From: Tremella fuciformis
Lineage: Eukaryota > Basidiomycota > Tremellomycetes > Tremellales > Tremellaceae
Length of the DNA: 64,000 nt
Direction of reading: 5' to 3'
NCBI GenBank assembly: GCA_032768795.1
Contig: CP136494.1
Location: 2,293,501-2,357,500 of the forward strand
Shown here: positions 53,085 to 63,184 of the stretch, in pieces
How the letters are laid out: the number at the start of each line of letters is the position of its first letter
How positions within the stretch are numbered: position 1 is the first letter of the stretch
The notes under the pieces: generated by a model
Databases searched by the model: none
Told to the model about the DNA's origin: nothing
Seen by the model: the letters and a program-made list of their open reading frames with translations, nothing else
Made by a program: the position numbers and the translations under genes

Positions 53085-54052
53085 CTACGGGTGTACGGCT
53101 TGGTCATCGGCTCCCCCGATGGGGTTGACCTCTCTCACGAATGGCAATGACTGGGTGTCGGATCTGGGCAGGATACGCGATGGATACCATGAGGCAAAGA
53201 TGAAAACCACCACCGACATAGGCAGAGCGTCGAAGACATACAGAAAGCCTTCGTGTGTCGTCAAGTATCCATCATATCCTTGAGCGAATTCGGCGATTCT
53301 GACAATTGTGCGACCCAAGATCGCAGCTCCAGAGATGTAGATGAGCCAGAAACAGCGGTAGTCTATCGTGGTTTGGGCCGTATTGTCGCCGCTGATGACC
53401 CGCAAACGACGGTGGAAGATGGCCGTCACTCCGAGAAAACAACTGAAGATGACGGTTTGTATAATCAATCCGGCGAGCACGAGGTGTGATCCAGCGCTTG
53501 CGGTCGAGGGCTTGGTGCTTGCCATGAGGCCAGCACCTGTCTCGTAAGCCATCGGCTCGCGAGAGGGACAAATCAAAAGCGCCTACCGCCCATCTGGATC
53601 AAGAATGAGACCACGTCATTCGATACAAACGATCTGGTGACCCAACGCGCGCTCATGGGCAGCAGCTGCTCTTCGACTAGAGCGGTGGCCCTTCGTTTCA
53701 AGAGCGAGTATATGGAGGCGGCAAGAAAGGCGGGCGCGATGATCAGAAAGAGAATTTGAGTAACGTACGGGCCGATCGTGGTATTCGGAACCTGCTGATG
53801 GGATATGGCTCGGGCAAGATAGCCGCCGAACTCGACTGGAAGGAGGCAGATTTCAGCGGTAATGTGATGCAAGAGCATACATGACTCACGCAGTGCACCG
53901 ATGAGCATGGGTATGCAGAACCAAAGCCGAGATTTCAGCAACAATACAAAGTGACACGCGGCCGCTGCACCGAAAATTACAGTGAAAATGCAAGCCGCAG
54001 GCAAGGAGGGGTCGAGATGATAGTATTTGATGTCGGTGGGGTTGAGAGACAT
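53085..54052 (-). CDS. RTA1-like seven-helix membrane protein
   Basis: Predicted 287 residues with introns 53836-53889 (GALL/EFGGYLARAIS) and 53537-53586 (QMGG/AGLMAS). Seven hydrophobic segments and RTA1 signatures: PSLPAACIFTVIFGAAA, YLARAISHQQ, GPYVTQILFLIIAPAFLAASIY, VSNDVVSFLIQMGG and EGFLYVFDALPM. RTA1/RSB1 proteins are linked to lipid translocation and resistance to toxic lipids or sterol drugs in yeasts (established). It is head-to-head with the lipid hydroxylase gene across 110 bp, which fits a shared lipid theme. Confidence 0.9.
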
Positions 54053-54162
54053 GATGACAAAGTTAGATTGCCTGCAAGTACGGTGATTCTAAGAAGTGCA
54101 TGAAGAGTCTGATGCTCGCGCATATATTAAGGCGTATTTGACAGCTGAAGACTGACGCTTGC

Positions 54163-55206
54163 ATGAAAGCGAATTTGTCCGTTGGCCTAGCAGGCGAGTT
54201 TATCCGAGCCACGGAGAAGCTCGCCCCTCATACGCAAGTGCCGATTACAACTCGATATATAGGTTTGCAAGTATGTGTGTGCGTGCTTGTTGCATATCAC
54301 AAGTCGGACAATCGCATCATGTTCTTGTTCTCCCCATGTGGCCTTTCGGTTTCCACCTCGGTTTGGATGGCTCAGCAGCTATCATACCACATCACTTGCT
54401 ACCTCTTTGAGTACTGCGATTCCCACTTCCTCTTCACCAAGTGCAAAACCCGCCGATCCTCGGAAAAGCCTTATAGCTCGCTCGTTCCTACGGTGTTATT
54501 CAATCAAATTTTCATCTTGCTGCCGGCGATGTGGCTTGTCGACGCTATGGACTGGTCATATAACACACGTAGCCCAAAGGAATGGTCGCCCCTACGTTTC
54601 CTCTTCGCCCTCATCGGGATGGCAGCTGGGCATGATGTCGTACAGTACATCTTTCATCGACATGTCCTCCACCATCGGGTCCTCGGTCAGTACCTGCACC
54701 ATTCCAAACATCATTCGACCAAGGCGACATGCGCCGTCAGTGCATGCTACATGGCACCAGGCGACTTTCTTTTGGAGATTGTAATGCCCTACCTTTTGCC
54801 TCTGGTCGTCTTCGGTCGTTTCGGTGGTAGAGCATTTCACTTCAGCGTCGTTGTACTAGGCGCAATTGGCGGAACTTACGAGCACTCTGGTTACGATATT
54901 GGAAAACTACTTCGATCACGGGTCAGGACTAGTCCGCCGTCGACATCGCAAAACAAGGGACCTCCCGAGATGATGCGAACGGACAGGGCGATTCTCATTG
55001 GCAACACTTGGACTCGAGGCATCCTAGACCTTCTTGCCGGTGTTCTGGACAACCGATCGCATTACGAGCATCACGACCGATCTACCGTATCGTTTGCCGA
55101 TGGGGTAGGCAGTTTGGGTCTTTGTGATACATACTGCCGGACTCGTTGGGACCTTTCATCAAAGCACGCTCCGAAACCCGCCACAACTCTACAGGCAGGG
55201 CAATGA
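54163..55206 (+). CDS. Fatty acid hydroxylase superfamily protein (sterol desaturase type)
   Basis: 347-residue open frame; membrane di-iron enzyme of the fatty-acid hydroxylase/sterol C5-desaturase superfamily. Histidine boxes: HDVVQYIFHRHVLHH and LHHSKHHST (about residues 160-190), EHSGY, and NRSHYEHHD (about residue 305). The first third has hydrophobic spans (SYHITCYLFEYCDSHFLF) and LFNQIFILLPAMW. No intron is needed. Residues 1-60 are poorly conserved in type and the true start could be a later Met. The product may hydroxylate a sphingoid, sterol or alkane-type lipid in the ER. It shares its promoter with the RTA1-like gene. Confidence 0.82.
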   Translation: MKANLSVGLAGEFIRATEKLAPHTQVPITTRYIGLQVCVCVLVAYHKSDNRIMFLFSPCGLSVSTSVWMAQQLSYHITCYLFEYCDSHFLFTKCKTRRSSEKPYSSLVPTVLFNQIFILLPAMWLVDAMDWSYNTRSPKEWSPLRFLFALIGMAAGHDVVQYIFHRHVLHHRVLGQYLHHSKHHSTKATCAVSACYMAPGDFLLEIVMPYLLPLVVFGRFGGRAFHFSVVVLGAIGGTYEHSGYDIGKLLRSRVRTSPPSTSQNKGPPEMMRTDRAILIGNTWTRGILDLLAGVLDNRSHYEHHDRSTVSFADGVGSLGLCDTYCRTRWDLSSKHAPKPATTLQAGQ

Positions 55207-55864
55207 TTATGAATGAAGATTGAGTCACCACGTCTGATCTCCCTAATGATGCTTTTGTGGAATGGATTCCACCACTAAATCATTAGGTGCAACAGTTGGA
55301 CTTTTTCGTGGCGGGTTTCGGACTTGCTCGTCGTAGCCTTTCACCTTCAGCCCTGATAGCTTGCACGCCACAAGACGAGGAAATCATTTTCATGAGCCTT
55401 GTGCGATCCTTGACTGTAAGGGCATAGAGCCATAACGAGACCGATGCTCTGATGCTCGACCGTCTGGTAGCAAGAGTGAACATGTGAGTCATGTCAGCTT
55501 CATCACGCATAACGCACGAGCGACCGGCCTAGGCGTACCTAACCCACCGGCAATTTCGATATGTTTGGTCACGCCGTCGAGAAGCGCTCTCGGCCCAAAC
55601 GCGAAAGGTTTAGGGTACCTTGGCAGAGAGCACCGGAGAACGTGGTTCAAGTGACTAAAGGAAGGACACGGCCATCGCGCCAGTGCATGGGAGAATGTCG
55701 GGAAGAGAGCGACTGCCTAGGGCAACATGAGCGCTGTCCGTATTGCGCGGGTGGAGAAAGAAGTGCATCCAGTTGAAAATAACCGAAAGCAAAAGTACCC
55801 CTACCCGTATTGTTGAAATCACTCGACGTCGCGCCCCCAAAGCGATCGTAGACAGCAAGGACAG
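55207..55864. other. Intergenic between hydroxylase and regulator 4
   Basis: About 650 bp of converging 3' sequence. Short open frames here lack motifs; nothing else is recognised. Confidence 0.4.
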
Positions 55865-58163
55865 TCATGAATTTACAAAAGCGTTGAATATCTCATCGAA
55901 GAGATCGGCTTCGCTATCCCTGAAAGGATCTGCAGGTGGCTGCTTCGAGTCAGTGCCCAGACCATGATGTCGAGCTCACATTTGCTCTCTCCCTAGCGTC
56001 CACATCCATGACATGAATGAGCCAGGGCGGGGACGGTATTTGATGATCATTGGTTCCGTTCCACCTTTACATGCTTAGCCATTGCGACGAACGTAAGGGC
56101 TTACCTCTCGACCGGCCTCGACGCATCGTTTTGCGAAAGAAGAGAATGCAACTCATCAAGCTGCGGTCAGGTACAAGGCCAAGTCGTGAACTTACGACTG
56201 GTATAGAAGAGGGGAAGAAAGGACGGCAATTGTTACCAGCATCCCATAGCGTATTCAACTCCCTTGAGGAGACTTGCCTGTTCGCGTTATGAAGCAACGT
56301 CCGAGCGCCAGCGAAGCACATGGCCGGGAGCGACGGGTCCAGTAGCGGCTCATCCCGTCCACATGAGGCATCGGCCACCAGAACCAGCGATCGCACAATT
56401 TGCTGAGCGCCGTCCAAAGCCAGAAGTCGAGCTTGCTCTACCCAATCGTGGGCTAATGCCCCTCCCAACGGATCCGACAAAAGGTATTCTTGAGAGCCGA
56501 CGCGCCATAGTTCGCATCGTAGCATGTAATGATGAAGGTGGAGCATGATGAAGGGATGGAGGCTCCGAGTACCGATCCGGGCGAAAACGTTCTCGGTGGT
56601 GTCCGCCAACCGTGATGGAAGGCTCTCGAGCCACTCGTTCAGTCGATTGACGGAAATGCAAAAGTCGGACTCGTCGTCCCAAGGGGTTTTCATCGCGGGG
56701 TGGACCAACGATCTCGAGTATCTGCGAGTCAGTTTACTCGCTGGGCATAGACGTACGAGTGAATGCTGTGTCGGATGTTGATCAATCGGGCATAATGTCC
56801 ACTGATGCCGATGCCATTGTAGCCCGCGATGCTTGCGGCTGATCTGAAGATTAAGGTTCCTGCGGGGTCGATGGGGCTGGATCCTTCCCTGTGCATGTGA
56901 GCTTCTCCAGTACAGATCTAGATGACCTTACTCGAAATGGCTATCCTCACACGGAAGTGCAAGCGCTGTTGACAACGATGGCCAATTGACCAAACGCTGA
57001 TCCCCTGCTGCAGCTTTGTAATCGGCGCAGAAGACTGCAACCGCAATCCTCCTTCGTTGCTCAGCGTCGACCGACCAAATTTCACCCGTCGTGTCCCGCA
57101 ATAGCCCGAGCTTCGCCGCATGACGAGTTGCGACGGCAGCCAAAGTTGAGCCCACGTTCCAGCGGCCGTCATGGTTGGCATCCTTGTTGAGGATCAGAGC
57201 GGCGCATGCCGAGTCTAAGGAGATCTCGTCGTTCCCGACGAGCGAAAGCATTGCGCGATCCCGCCAATCCTTGACGATTGCCGACGTGAGGAGACCCTCG
57301 CCATACAAGTTTTCGGCTTTGGGGTAAAGCCTCGGACCCACGTATCGCGCGGAAGCAGCGCAGATCGCAAGGAGCAGCGCAGGCGAGATCGTGCCCTCGC
57401 TCAGATGTCGGCGGGTTGTACCCGGATGAAGAAAAGCGTTGGAATGATATGGGTGTAGATGGTCGAAATATGCGTTTACGAGCAGACGGGATAAGGCAAG
57501 AGGCGGGAGACTGCTCTAGACCTGTCAGCCGGGATTTGAGCGCGTGACTCACCTCTATCGCAACATCGGACGAACTCTCCACAGCTTCATCGAGCGGGTT
57601 GAGCATATGTCCCAGCGAATCTTGGCCACCTGGGCGACGCGTTGGGACAGGTGCTGCAAGTCTGGCCGCGGCAGTATCAGTCAAGCCTGGGCTTCTATAC
57701 ATCGGGGGGTATTCGCAAGTCACATGTCTGTCCTGGCATCTCTTGCACGTCGGAAGATGATGGGAGCATTTGACACGGGCGTCTCGACACGTAAAACAGG
57801 CCATGACCGAGGAGATGGTGGATGTGACCTCATCATGCGCAGCTTGCACCATTAGCACTGGCAGATTGTCGACCTCACCTGCTGTTGCTTTGCGATCACA
57901 AATCACCCTCCTTCTTGCGCAATTGCCGCAAGGTCCGACATCGGCATCGCATCTGACTTTCCGAGCGCGACATGTTCTGCAGCCTGGAGCAGTGTAAGTT
58001 TTGGGCAAGATTGCGGTTCGATCGGATCCACTCGCCTGAATTAGACCGGGGAGCACGCATTGCGTGGATTCGCTTGCCTCCCCAGGAGAGTACGTCCCTT
58101 GCTGGCTGTTTCACCGGATGGGGACTTCACGTCCGGATACGATGCCTTCCGAGGGGGAGTCAT
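55865..58163 (-). CDS. Transcription factor with two tandem Zn2Cys6 clusters (regulator 4)
   Basis: Two complete clusters with the same spacing C-x2-C-x6-C-x6-C-x2-C-x6-C: residues 18-45 (CRTCRARKVRC...CGNCARRRVIC) and 79-106 (CFTCRDARVKC...CKRCQDRHVTC), then a fungal-specific domain (NAYFDHLHPYHSNAFLHPGT). Internal introns 57516-57552, 56889-56931, 56722-56756 and 56161-56195 are firm. The N-terminal exon (58115-58163, MTPPRKASYPDVKSPSG) across a 131-nt intron, and the last exon (to 55865, acidic SEADLFDEIFNAFV) across 55920-56104, are my best in-frame models but less certain. Two zinc clusters in one protein are unusual. Confidence 0.75.
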
Positions 58164-58485
58164 CAACAGCTGAGAGTGTACGGAGGCGGCAAATTCTAGA
58201 TTGTATCCGTAGGACCCAAGGTACGGCGTCGAGATCGTCCCATCGTAACGTGAAATGAAATTTGTTTCTGGCACTTTGCATTCGAGTTGAATCACTCACC
58301 TACTATGTTCATCAAGTATCTATCCATGCAGAGCCCCAGTCTGCGGGCAAGGGCCCTGTACTACCCTCCCTCCTCCTCTGGGAATGTATCCAGTCTGTTG
58401 AATTCGAGCAATAACTCATTGCAACCACCATCATCTGCTTGTCGGCCATCGTCCTCAACAAAAGCAAACCAACAAACCGACTGAC
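58164..58485. promoter_or_regulatory. Divergent promoter, regulator 4 / alpha-kinase
   Basis: About 320 bp between divergent starts, pyrimidine-rich toward the alpha-kinase ATG at 58486. No gene supported. Confidence 0.3.
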
Positions 58486-60870
58486 ATGATCACTTGTAGC
58501 AATTGCAAGAAGAGCTTTGAATCCCTCAAACAGGGCACCGACATATGTGGCTTGTGCCATGCAGTCTCTGATGCAATTGGCAAGCCAATGCTGCTGGAGA
58601 TGATCACGGGCGTGGGTGGTTACAGACTATACGAGGAGGAGGACGTTGCTGATGGACAGCCTAGAGCCCGTTGTTGCCATATCTGTGGCGTGTTTGGAAT
58701 GGCTACTGCTGAGGAGAGCTCTGAGAGCAGCTGGAAGTGTAGGGGATGTCGGGGTCTTGGTGTGCCTCTCCTCCATCTACTAAGTGCCGGCAATGCTCAT
58801 GTCTGGCAGCTTCAACCAACAACGCCCTCGCAAGAGCTCCAAGCAGTTCTATCCAGACATCAGCTTCAGCTCGCACTGGATTGAATCATCTTACTGCACG
58901 TCATGTGACTGCAAGTCGTGCTGCTCAAAAAGCTTTTGGGGACAAGAACGTGCCTCATAGGCCCACGGTGAAGATTGCGGTCCACATTGCCGGTGAGCAC
59001 CTGATTCAATATCTAGCATGTTGTCAAGCTGATCTGTGGATGCCAACAAGAAACCTCGGATGTGGAACTATCAGGTGCCCGATTTGCATCCCGACTGGGA
59101 CATCTTTCTCTCCGATTTGGTTGAGCAAGCATGGACCAAGGTCGAGCAATGTTGGAATGGTCCTGGCCAAGGCTTTCTTGTGTATGGATTTGCACTGGAC
59201 TAGTGAGTGTCTTGTCAAGAGGATATCTGGCACGAGCTGATAGTTTTGTGCTCTTGCTACAAAGGCATTGCACGACAAAGCTGGGAAACCTGCAGTCCTT
59301 GATGATCAGGTCTTGGAGAAGACTATCAATGGAAAGCGACCATCCTTGGTCACCTTCTTCCGAAAATATTATCAACCCCATGATGGATTCTATGGACGAC
59401 CAGTTGATGTTGGCCATGGCTATATCCACTTTGTCTTCACTGTAAGAGGGGCTGCCACCACAAATGTAAGCAGTGTCAGCGTCAAGGATAGTTTGCACTG
59501 AGTCACAGAAACACGTCTTAAGCTGCTCGTCTGATGATGAGGCTTCCCCCTTGAAGGTTCAACGAGTGTACCCATCACTCCCACGCTACGACACCACCAG
59601 TCAGTCAAAGAATACAATAAATGAAGCTGATCTTTAGAATTTCCCTCCTCGCAAACAATCTTCCAAAGCATGTTCAACCCTGCCACTCGAGAGCCTTCAA
59701 ATTCACAGGTTCCTCATGGTTTTGAACAGATTACTGTTCAAAGGGTCTACCCACGAGTGAAAGAGAGTGGTCAAATCACCATGATTGCAAGTTCTCAACG
59801 TGAGGAGGTGGTCCTTGCCAAGGAGCCCTTCGAGGAAGGCATGTTCAGAGTGGCTTACAAAGTGAGCGCTCAAGCTTCTTACCAAAGTCATGAGCATGCT
59901 GACTGAGAGGCAAATCCTATTGCTGAACCCACGGTCAAGTGGGTTGCTAAACGGTACTACACCATGCAGCCCTCCCTCCAAAGGCAGTACACCGTATCAA
60001 CTCCAAAAGCGCCTGTCAATGAGGACCAACAATTCCATCTCAACTGGCTTTATGTCGTGCAGTCTGTCTTCTTGGCTGGCTCTTTGGACACCTTTCTGGC
60101 TAAATTGCCTGGAAAGAAGAGTGCTCGTGTTGCCCACAGTATGTGACTCTCAACCTTACAAGTCATATACTGATATAAGTAGCCTTCGACATCACCCCAA
60201 GTTTTGTGATGAAAGAAGTTGCCTTGGAGAATGACAAGCCTGTCAGGTCGTGGCTTGTTGAGCCTGACCTCTCTGCTGCGCCTCCAGGGCATGTCCAGAG
60301 GTATCAGAAGCTCTTTGGCTCGGAGTACTATCCAATCGACACTGCAACAACGAGACCGGCCAATGATGACTATCTACCCATGGTTTTGCAGCAACAACTG
60401 CATGCCTGGCTGCACTTTCACTTTGTGGTGATGACTGGCGGTGAAGCAGTGCCTGCTGATATTCAAGGTGGGTCATCCTCAAAACACTTCCACTTCGTGC
60501 TCGTTGCTGACAGCCAGGCTTTGTGTATACTCAACAGGATAGAGCAGATCGGTCAAACACAAAAACATACCACTTCAAATTGTTTGATCTGATGGTCCAC
60601 TCGTGAGCAATCTTAGTTGCAACCTCTACAAACAGCTGAATGAGATAGGTTTGCCCGCACACTTGGTCCAGGTGACCATGGCCGACCAGCAATTGCCACT
60701 TTTTTGCATAAGCATGAGTGCAATACGGTGTGCAGAAAAGCAGGCCTAGATCCTCTCGGCAATCCCAAGAATCATCTATGCCTATACACTTGTGGGGTTA
60801 TATGGGGTTTCGGGGGGCGGGGGATTTTGACCTACTGCACCCAGAGAGGCATGAGCTATACCATTCAATA
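58486..60870 (+). CDS. Alpha-type (atypical) protein kinase, multi-exon
   Basis: Alpha-kinase of the kind expanded in basidiomycetes. N-terminal Cys pairs CSNC...CGLC and CHIC/CRGC suggest small zinc modules. The middle is poorly conserved. The catalytic domain includes the lysine in VKWVAKRYY (after an intron near 59862-59928), FDITPSFVMKEVAL, a Gly/Asp motif EAVPADIQG and, after an intron joining DIQG to FVYTQQDRADRS, the segment FKLFDLMVHS. It ends with the structural zinc motif FLHKHECNTVCRKAGL and a stop at 60868-60870. At least seven introns are needed and not all are fixed, so the gene could carry damage in its middle part. It is the last gene before subtelomeric repeats. Confidence 0.65.
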
Positions 60871-60954
60871 GCTCTGATTGAGCCGAGTTCAGATCTTCTT
60901 TCGGATCCTGTGGGGGTGCAGTATTTGCGGAGCAATTCCCAAAATAGTTCATCT

Positions 60955-61560
60955 AGTCTGGGTTACAGGGAGGTTTTGGGGGGGGGACTTTCTCGCGCAT
61001 CGAGATTTTCGAAACTTTTTTTTTAGATTCAAAAAGTTCGACAAAAAAGCTATTCGTAAATGTAATGATCTTCCCGATCGGGTAAAAACTGACGGATTTA
61101 CGGGCATCCGAAGTGGACTGGGTATTTGACTTTGATTGGCTGTGACGCGATCAATAATTGGGATATTGAGTTGATTGTCGAAGAGAGTAGCCTAATATGG
61201 TCCTAGATATATGTGGGATGACTCTCGCATGCATCCCCAACTTGACGTAAAACGGTCCAAGGGGGGACCCTTGGAGCTCATATGGCCCAAGGGGGGACCC
61301 TTGGAATTGGCTGGTTGTGCATGAAATTATTCTTGTGTTGTGAAGGGTGCTACTATACTCTATTTGACGAGCTGATTAAGAATTTCTAACCCATTTCCAG
61401 ATGGGAGCGGAACTGACGGAGCAACTCCCCCCGGAAGTCCAGTATGTGTGCCCAAGGGGGGACCCTTGGAGCTTTTTCCGCAGCAGAATAAATTTATTTG
61501 GCAAGTCTAATGGTCAATACTATACACAGTTCGACGAGCTGATTCTGAATCTCTAACCCG
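60955..61560 (+). repeat. Subtelomeric-type repeat block, copy 1
   Basis: About 600 bp very similar to 63185-63790: the shared start TACAGG...GGGGGGGGACTTTCTCGC, the stretch TTTCTCGCGCATCGAGATTT, TTCGACAAAA, GATCTTCCCGATCGGG and repeated CCAAGGGGGGACCCTTGG. The two blocks flank the GTCCCC-rich OTU region as direct repeats 2.2 kb apart. Confidence 0.75.
61257..61274. repeat. CCAAGGG-GGGA-CCCTTGG hairpin motif (seven copies in the window)
   Basis: An 18-base inverted repeat with 7-bp arms and a GGGA loop at 61257-61274, 61287-61304, 61452-61469, 63493-63510 and 63523-63540, and with the last base changed at 63688-63705 and 63855-63872. As RNA the loop would be of the GNRA type. Confidence 0.75.
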
Positions 61561-61588
61561 TTTCTTGATCGGAGCAAGACTGGCAGAG

Positions 61589-61617
61589 CTTAGGGGTTAG
61601 GGGGTTATAGGGCGATC
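61589..61617 (+). repeat. Short telomere-like tract
   Basis: CTTAGGGG TTAGGGGG TTATAGGG followed by an imperfect inverted copy (CCCTAGGG) near 61617-61624. TTAGGGG-type repeats form telomeres in Cryptococcus and relatives (established). Only two to three units, so an interstitial remnant or chance. Confidence 0.4.
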
Positions 61618-62002
61618 CCTAGGGTTATATGGGGGTCCCCAAGCTGGGGTTTTTGCTACAGGCCACCCCCAGCAGATCTGAAAGTACCTACCGATAGATA
61701 TGATCGAGCTGATCATTCCCCTGCCTTCCCCTGTGCTGGGGGATGCATAGTTCTTGAGCTATGGTCAAAATAGCCGAAGGCTGGGGGGATTTCATGACCT
61801 GTGAAAATGTCTAAGTCCACAGCATTCAACTTAGAGATTTTCAAGGCAGTTGAGTCAAGGCTGTCCCCCATGCTGTCCCCCATGGTGGACAACTTGTCCC
61901 CCACTGTCACATGGGATGGTCAAACCTGTCCCCCAAGGCTGTCCCCCATCTGTCCCTCACTGGGGGACATTTTGGTGGAGGCTGTCCCCCAGCTGTCCCC
62001 CA

Positions 62003-62112
62003 CTGGTGGACATCTTTGGTGTAGGTTGTCCCTCACTGGGGGACATCTTTGGTGTAGGTTGTCCCTCACTGGGGGACATCTTTGGTGTAGGTTGTCCCTC
62101 ACTGGGGGACAG
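62003..62112 (+). repeat. 33-bp minisatellite, about 3.5 units
   Basis: Tandem unit CTTTGGTGTAGG-TTGTCCCTCACTGGGGGACAT (33 bp), three nearly exact copies and a partial fourth. Each unit carries one GTCCC...GGGAC hairpin. Confidence 0.7.
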
Positions 62113-62170
62113 CTTTGGTAGAGAGTGTCCCCCCACTGGGGGACAGGTCTGATGAGGCCATTGAATGCAT

Positions 62171-63174
62171 TCAGGCTGTCACTTGCTGCTCTACTAGCAG
62201 GTTCTCATAGTGCTGGTCTTTGAGGTAGAGACCAAAGGCTGCTTTGGCTCTGAACTTGTCCCCCCCCACCTCCAGCCAGTCCATCCTCCCTCCAGGGGAC
62301 ACCTTCAAGACCATGATGTGAACCAAGTAGGCATCACACAGAGCTTGGAGAGTGAGGTTGTCCCCCCAGGTTCCTTCCCTTGCCATGTCCCCCAGGTAGT
62401 CATCCCACCTGTCAAGTCCCCCTTCATAGAAGGGGACATACTCATCTGAGTGTCCCCTCATCCACTGGACTGCAGTGTCCCTTGCAGACTGGTGTGTGAT
62501 GTCCCCCCTGTCCATAGCCTGTGCAAAGGCTCTGAACATGCAGCTCCCATCTGCCTTTGTCCCCCTTGAGTGATAGAGAGGGGGGACAGTGTTGATTTTG
62601 TTGAGGACAGCAATAGGCATTGCCTTGATGGTATGGTGTGGAGCCTTGCAGTCAGAGCTGTCCCCCTTGTCCCCTCATGAGGGACTCACCAATGTCAAGG
62701 CTGTGTAGAGAAGTGTCCCCTGTGTCCTTGGTTGCTGAGTCCTTGGTATGATCTGCCTGTCAGTGCTGTCCCCCACTTGAGACTTACTATGTTGAAGTTG
62801 TCCTCCACAGGTTCTTCCACCTCTTCCTCTTCCTCCTGTCCAGGCATGTCCCCCACCATCTGATCTGTCCCCCCCTCCAAGGCATCCACTGGGAGCTGTC
62901 CCTCATCCACCAGCTTGGCCATCCACCTCAGTGCTGCTGCCTCTGACAGGGTGTGGTGGCAGTCCTTCTCAGCACACCTGAGCTTTGGTGGTTTCTGGCC
63001 ATGGGAGTGGTACTTGTGCTTGTCCCCCCTGTGCTTCTGGCAGGGGACATAGCCCAGAGAGCTCCTTGCTCTGAAGAGCTTGAGGAGTCTGCCCAGTCCC
63101 CCTTGTCCCCCATAGGCCCTGGTGAGTCTTGCCAGTATGGTGATGATCCTTGGCTCCACCCCTGTCCCCACCAC
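62171..63174 (-). CDS. OTU-domain cysteine protease-like gene, 5' end unclear
   Basis: The 3' exon (62171-62620) codes an OTU-like domain: DGSCMFRAFAQAM (Asp and catalytic Cys), WGDNLTLQALCDAY and the histidine in DQHYENLLVEQ near the C terminus. OTU proteases remove ubiquitin or related chains. Upstream frame 62770-63174 codes CQKHRGDKHKYHSHGQKPPKLRC with CAEKDCHHTLSE, a possible zinc-binding module, then an acidic linker (GQEEEEEVEEPVEDNFNI) ending at a gtaagt donor. The sequence between exons (about 62630-62770) has several possible splice paths. No convincing ATG was found at the 5' end, so the gene may be partial. GGGGAC motifs pervade the coding exons. Confidence 0.5.
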
Positions 63175-63184
63175 TCTCTGGACT

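Noticed and set aside
55561..55776. Small basic open frame
   Set aside because: Overlaps the 3' area of regulator 4 and lacks any feature beyond an open frame.
62003..62112. CRISPR-like array
   Set aside because: Units are contiguous 33-bp repeats without unique spacers, in a eukaryotic genome.
61801..62152. Open frames with repeated short peptide units such as GHLWCRLSLT
   Set aside because: They are a by-product of the GTCCCC-rich minisatellite; no start context or domain supports coding.
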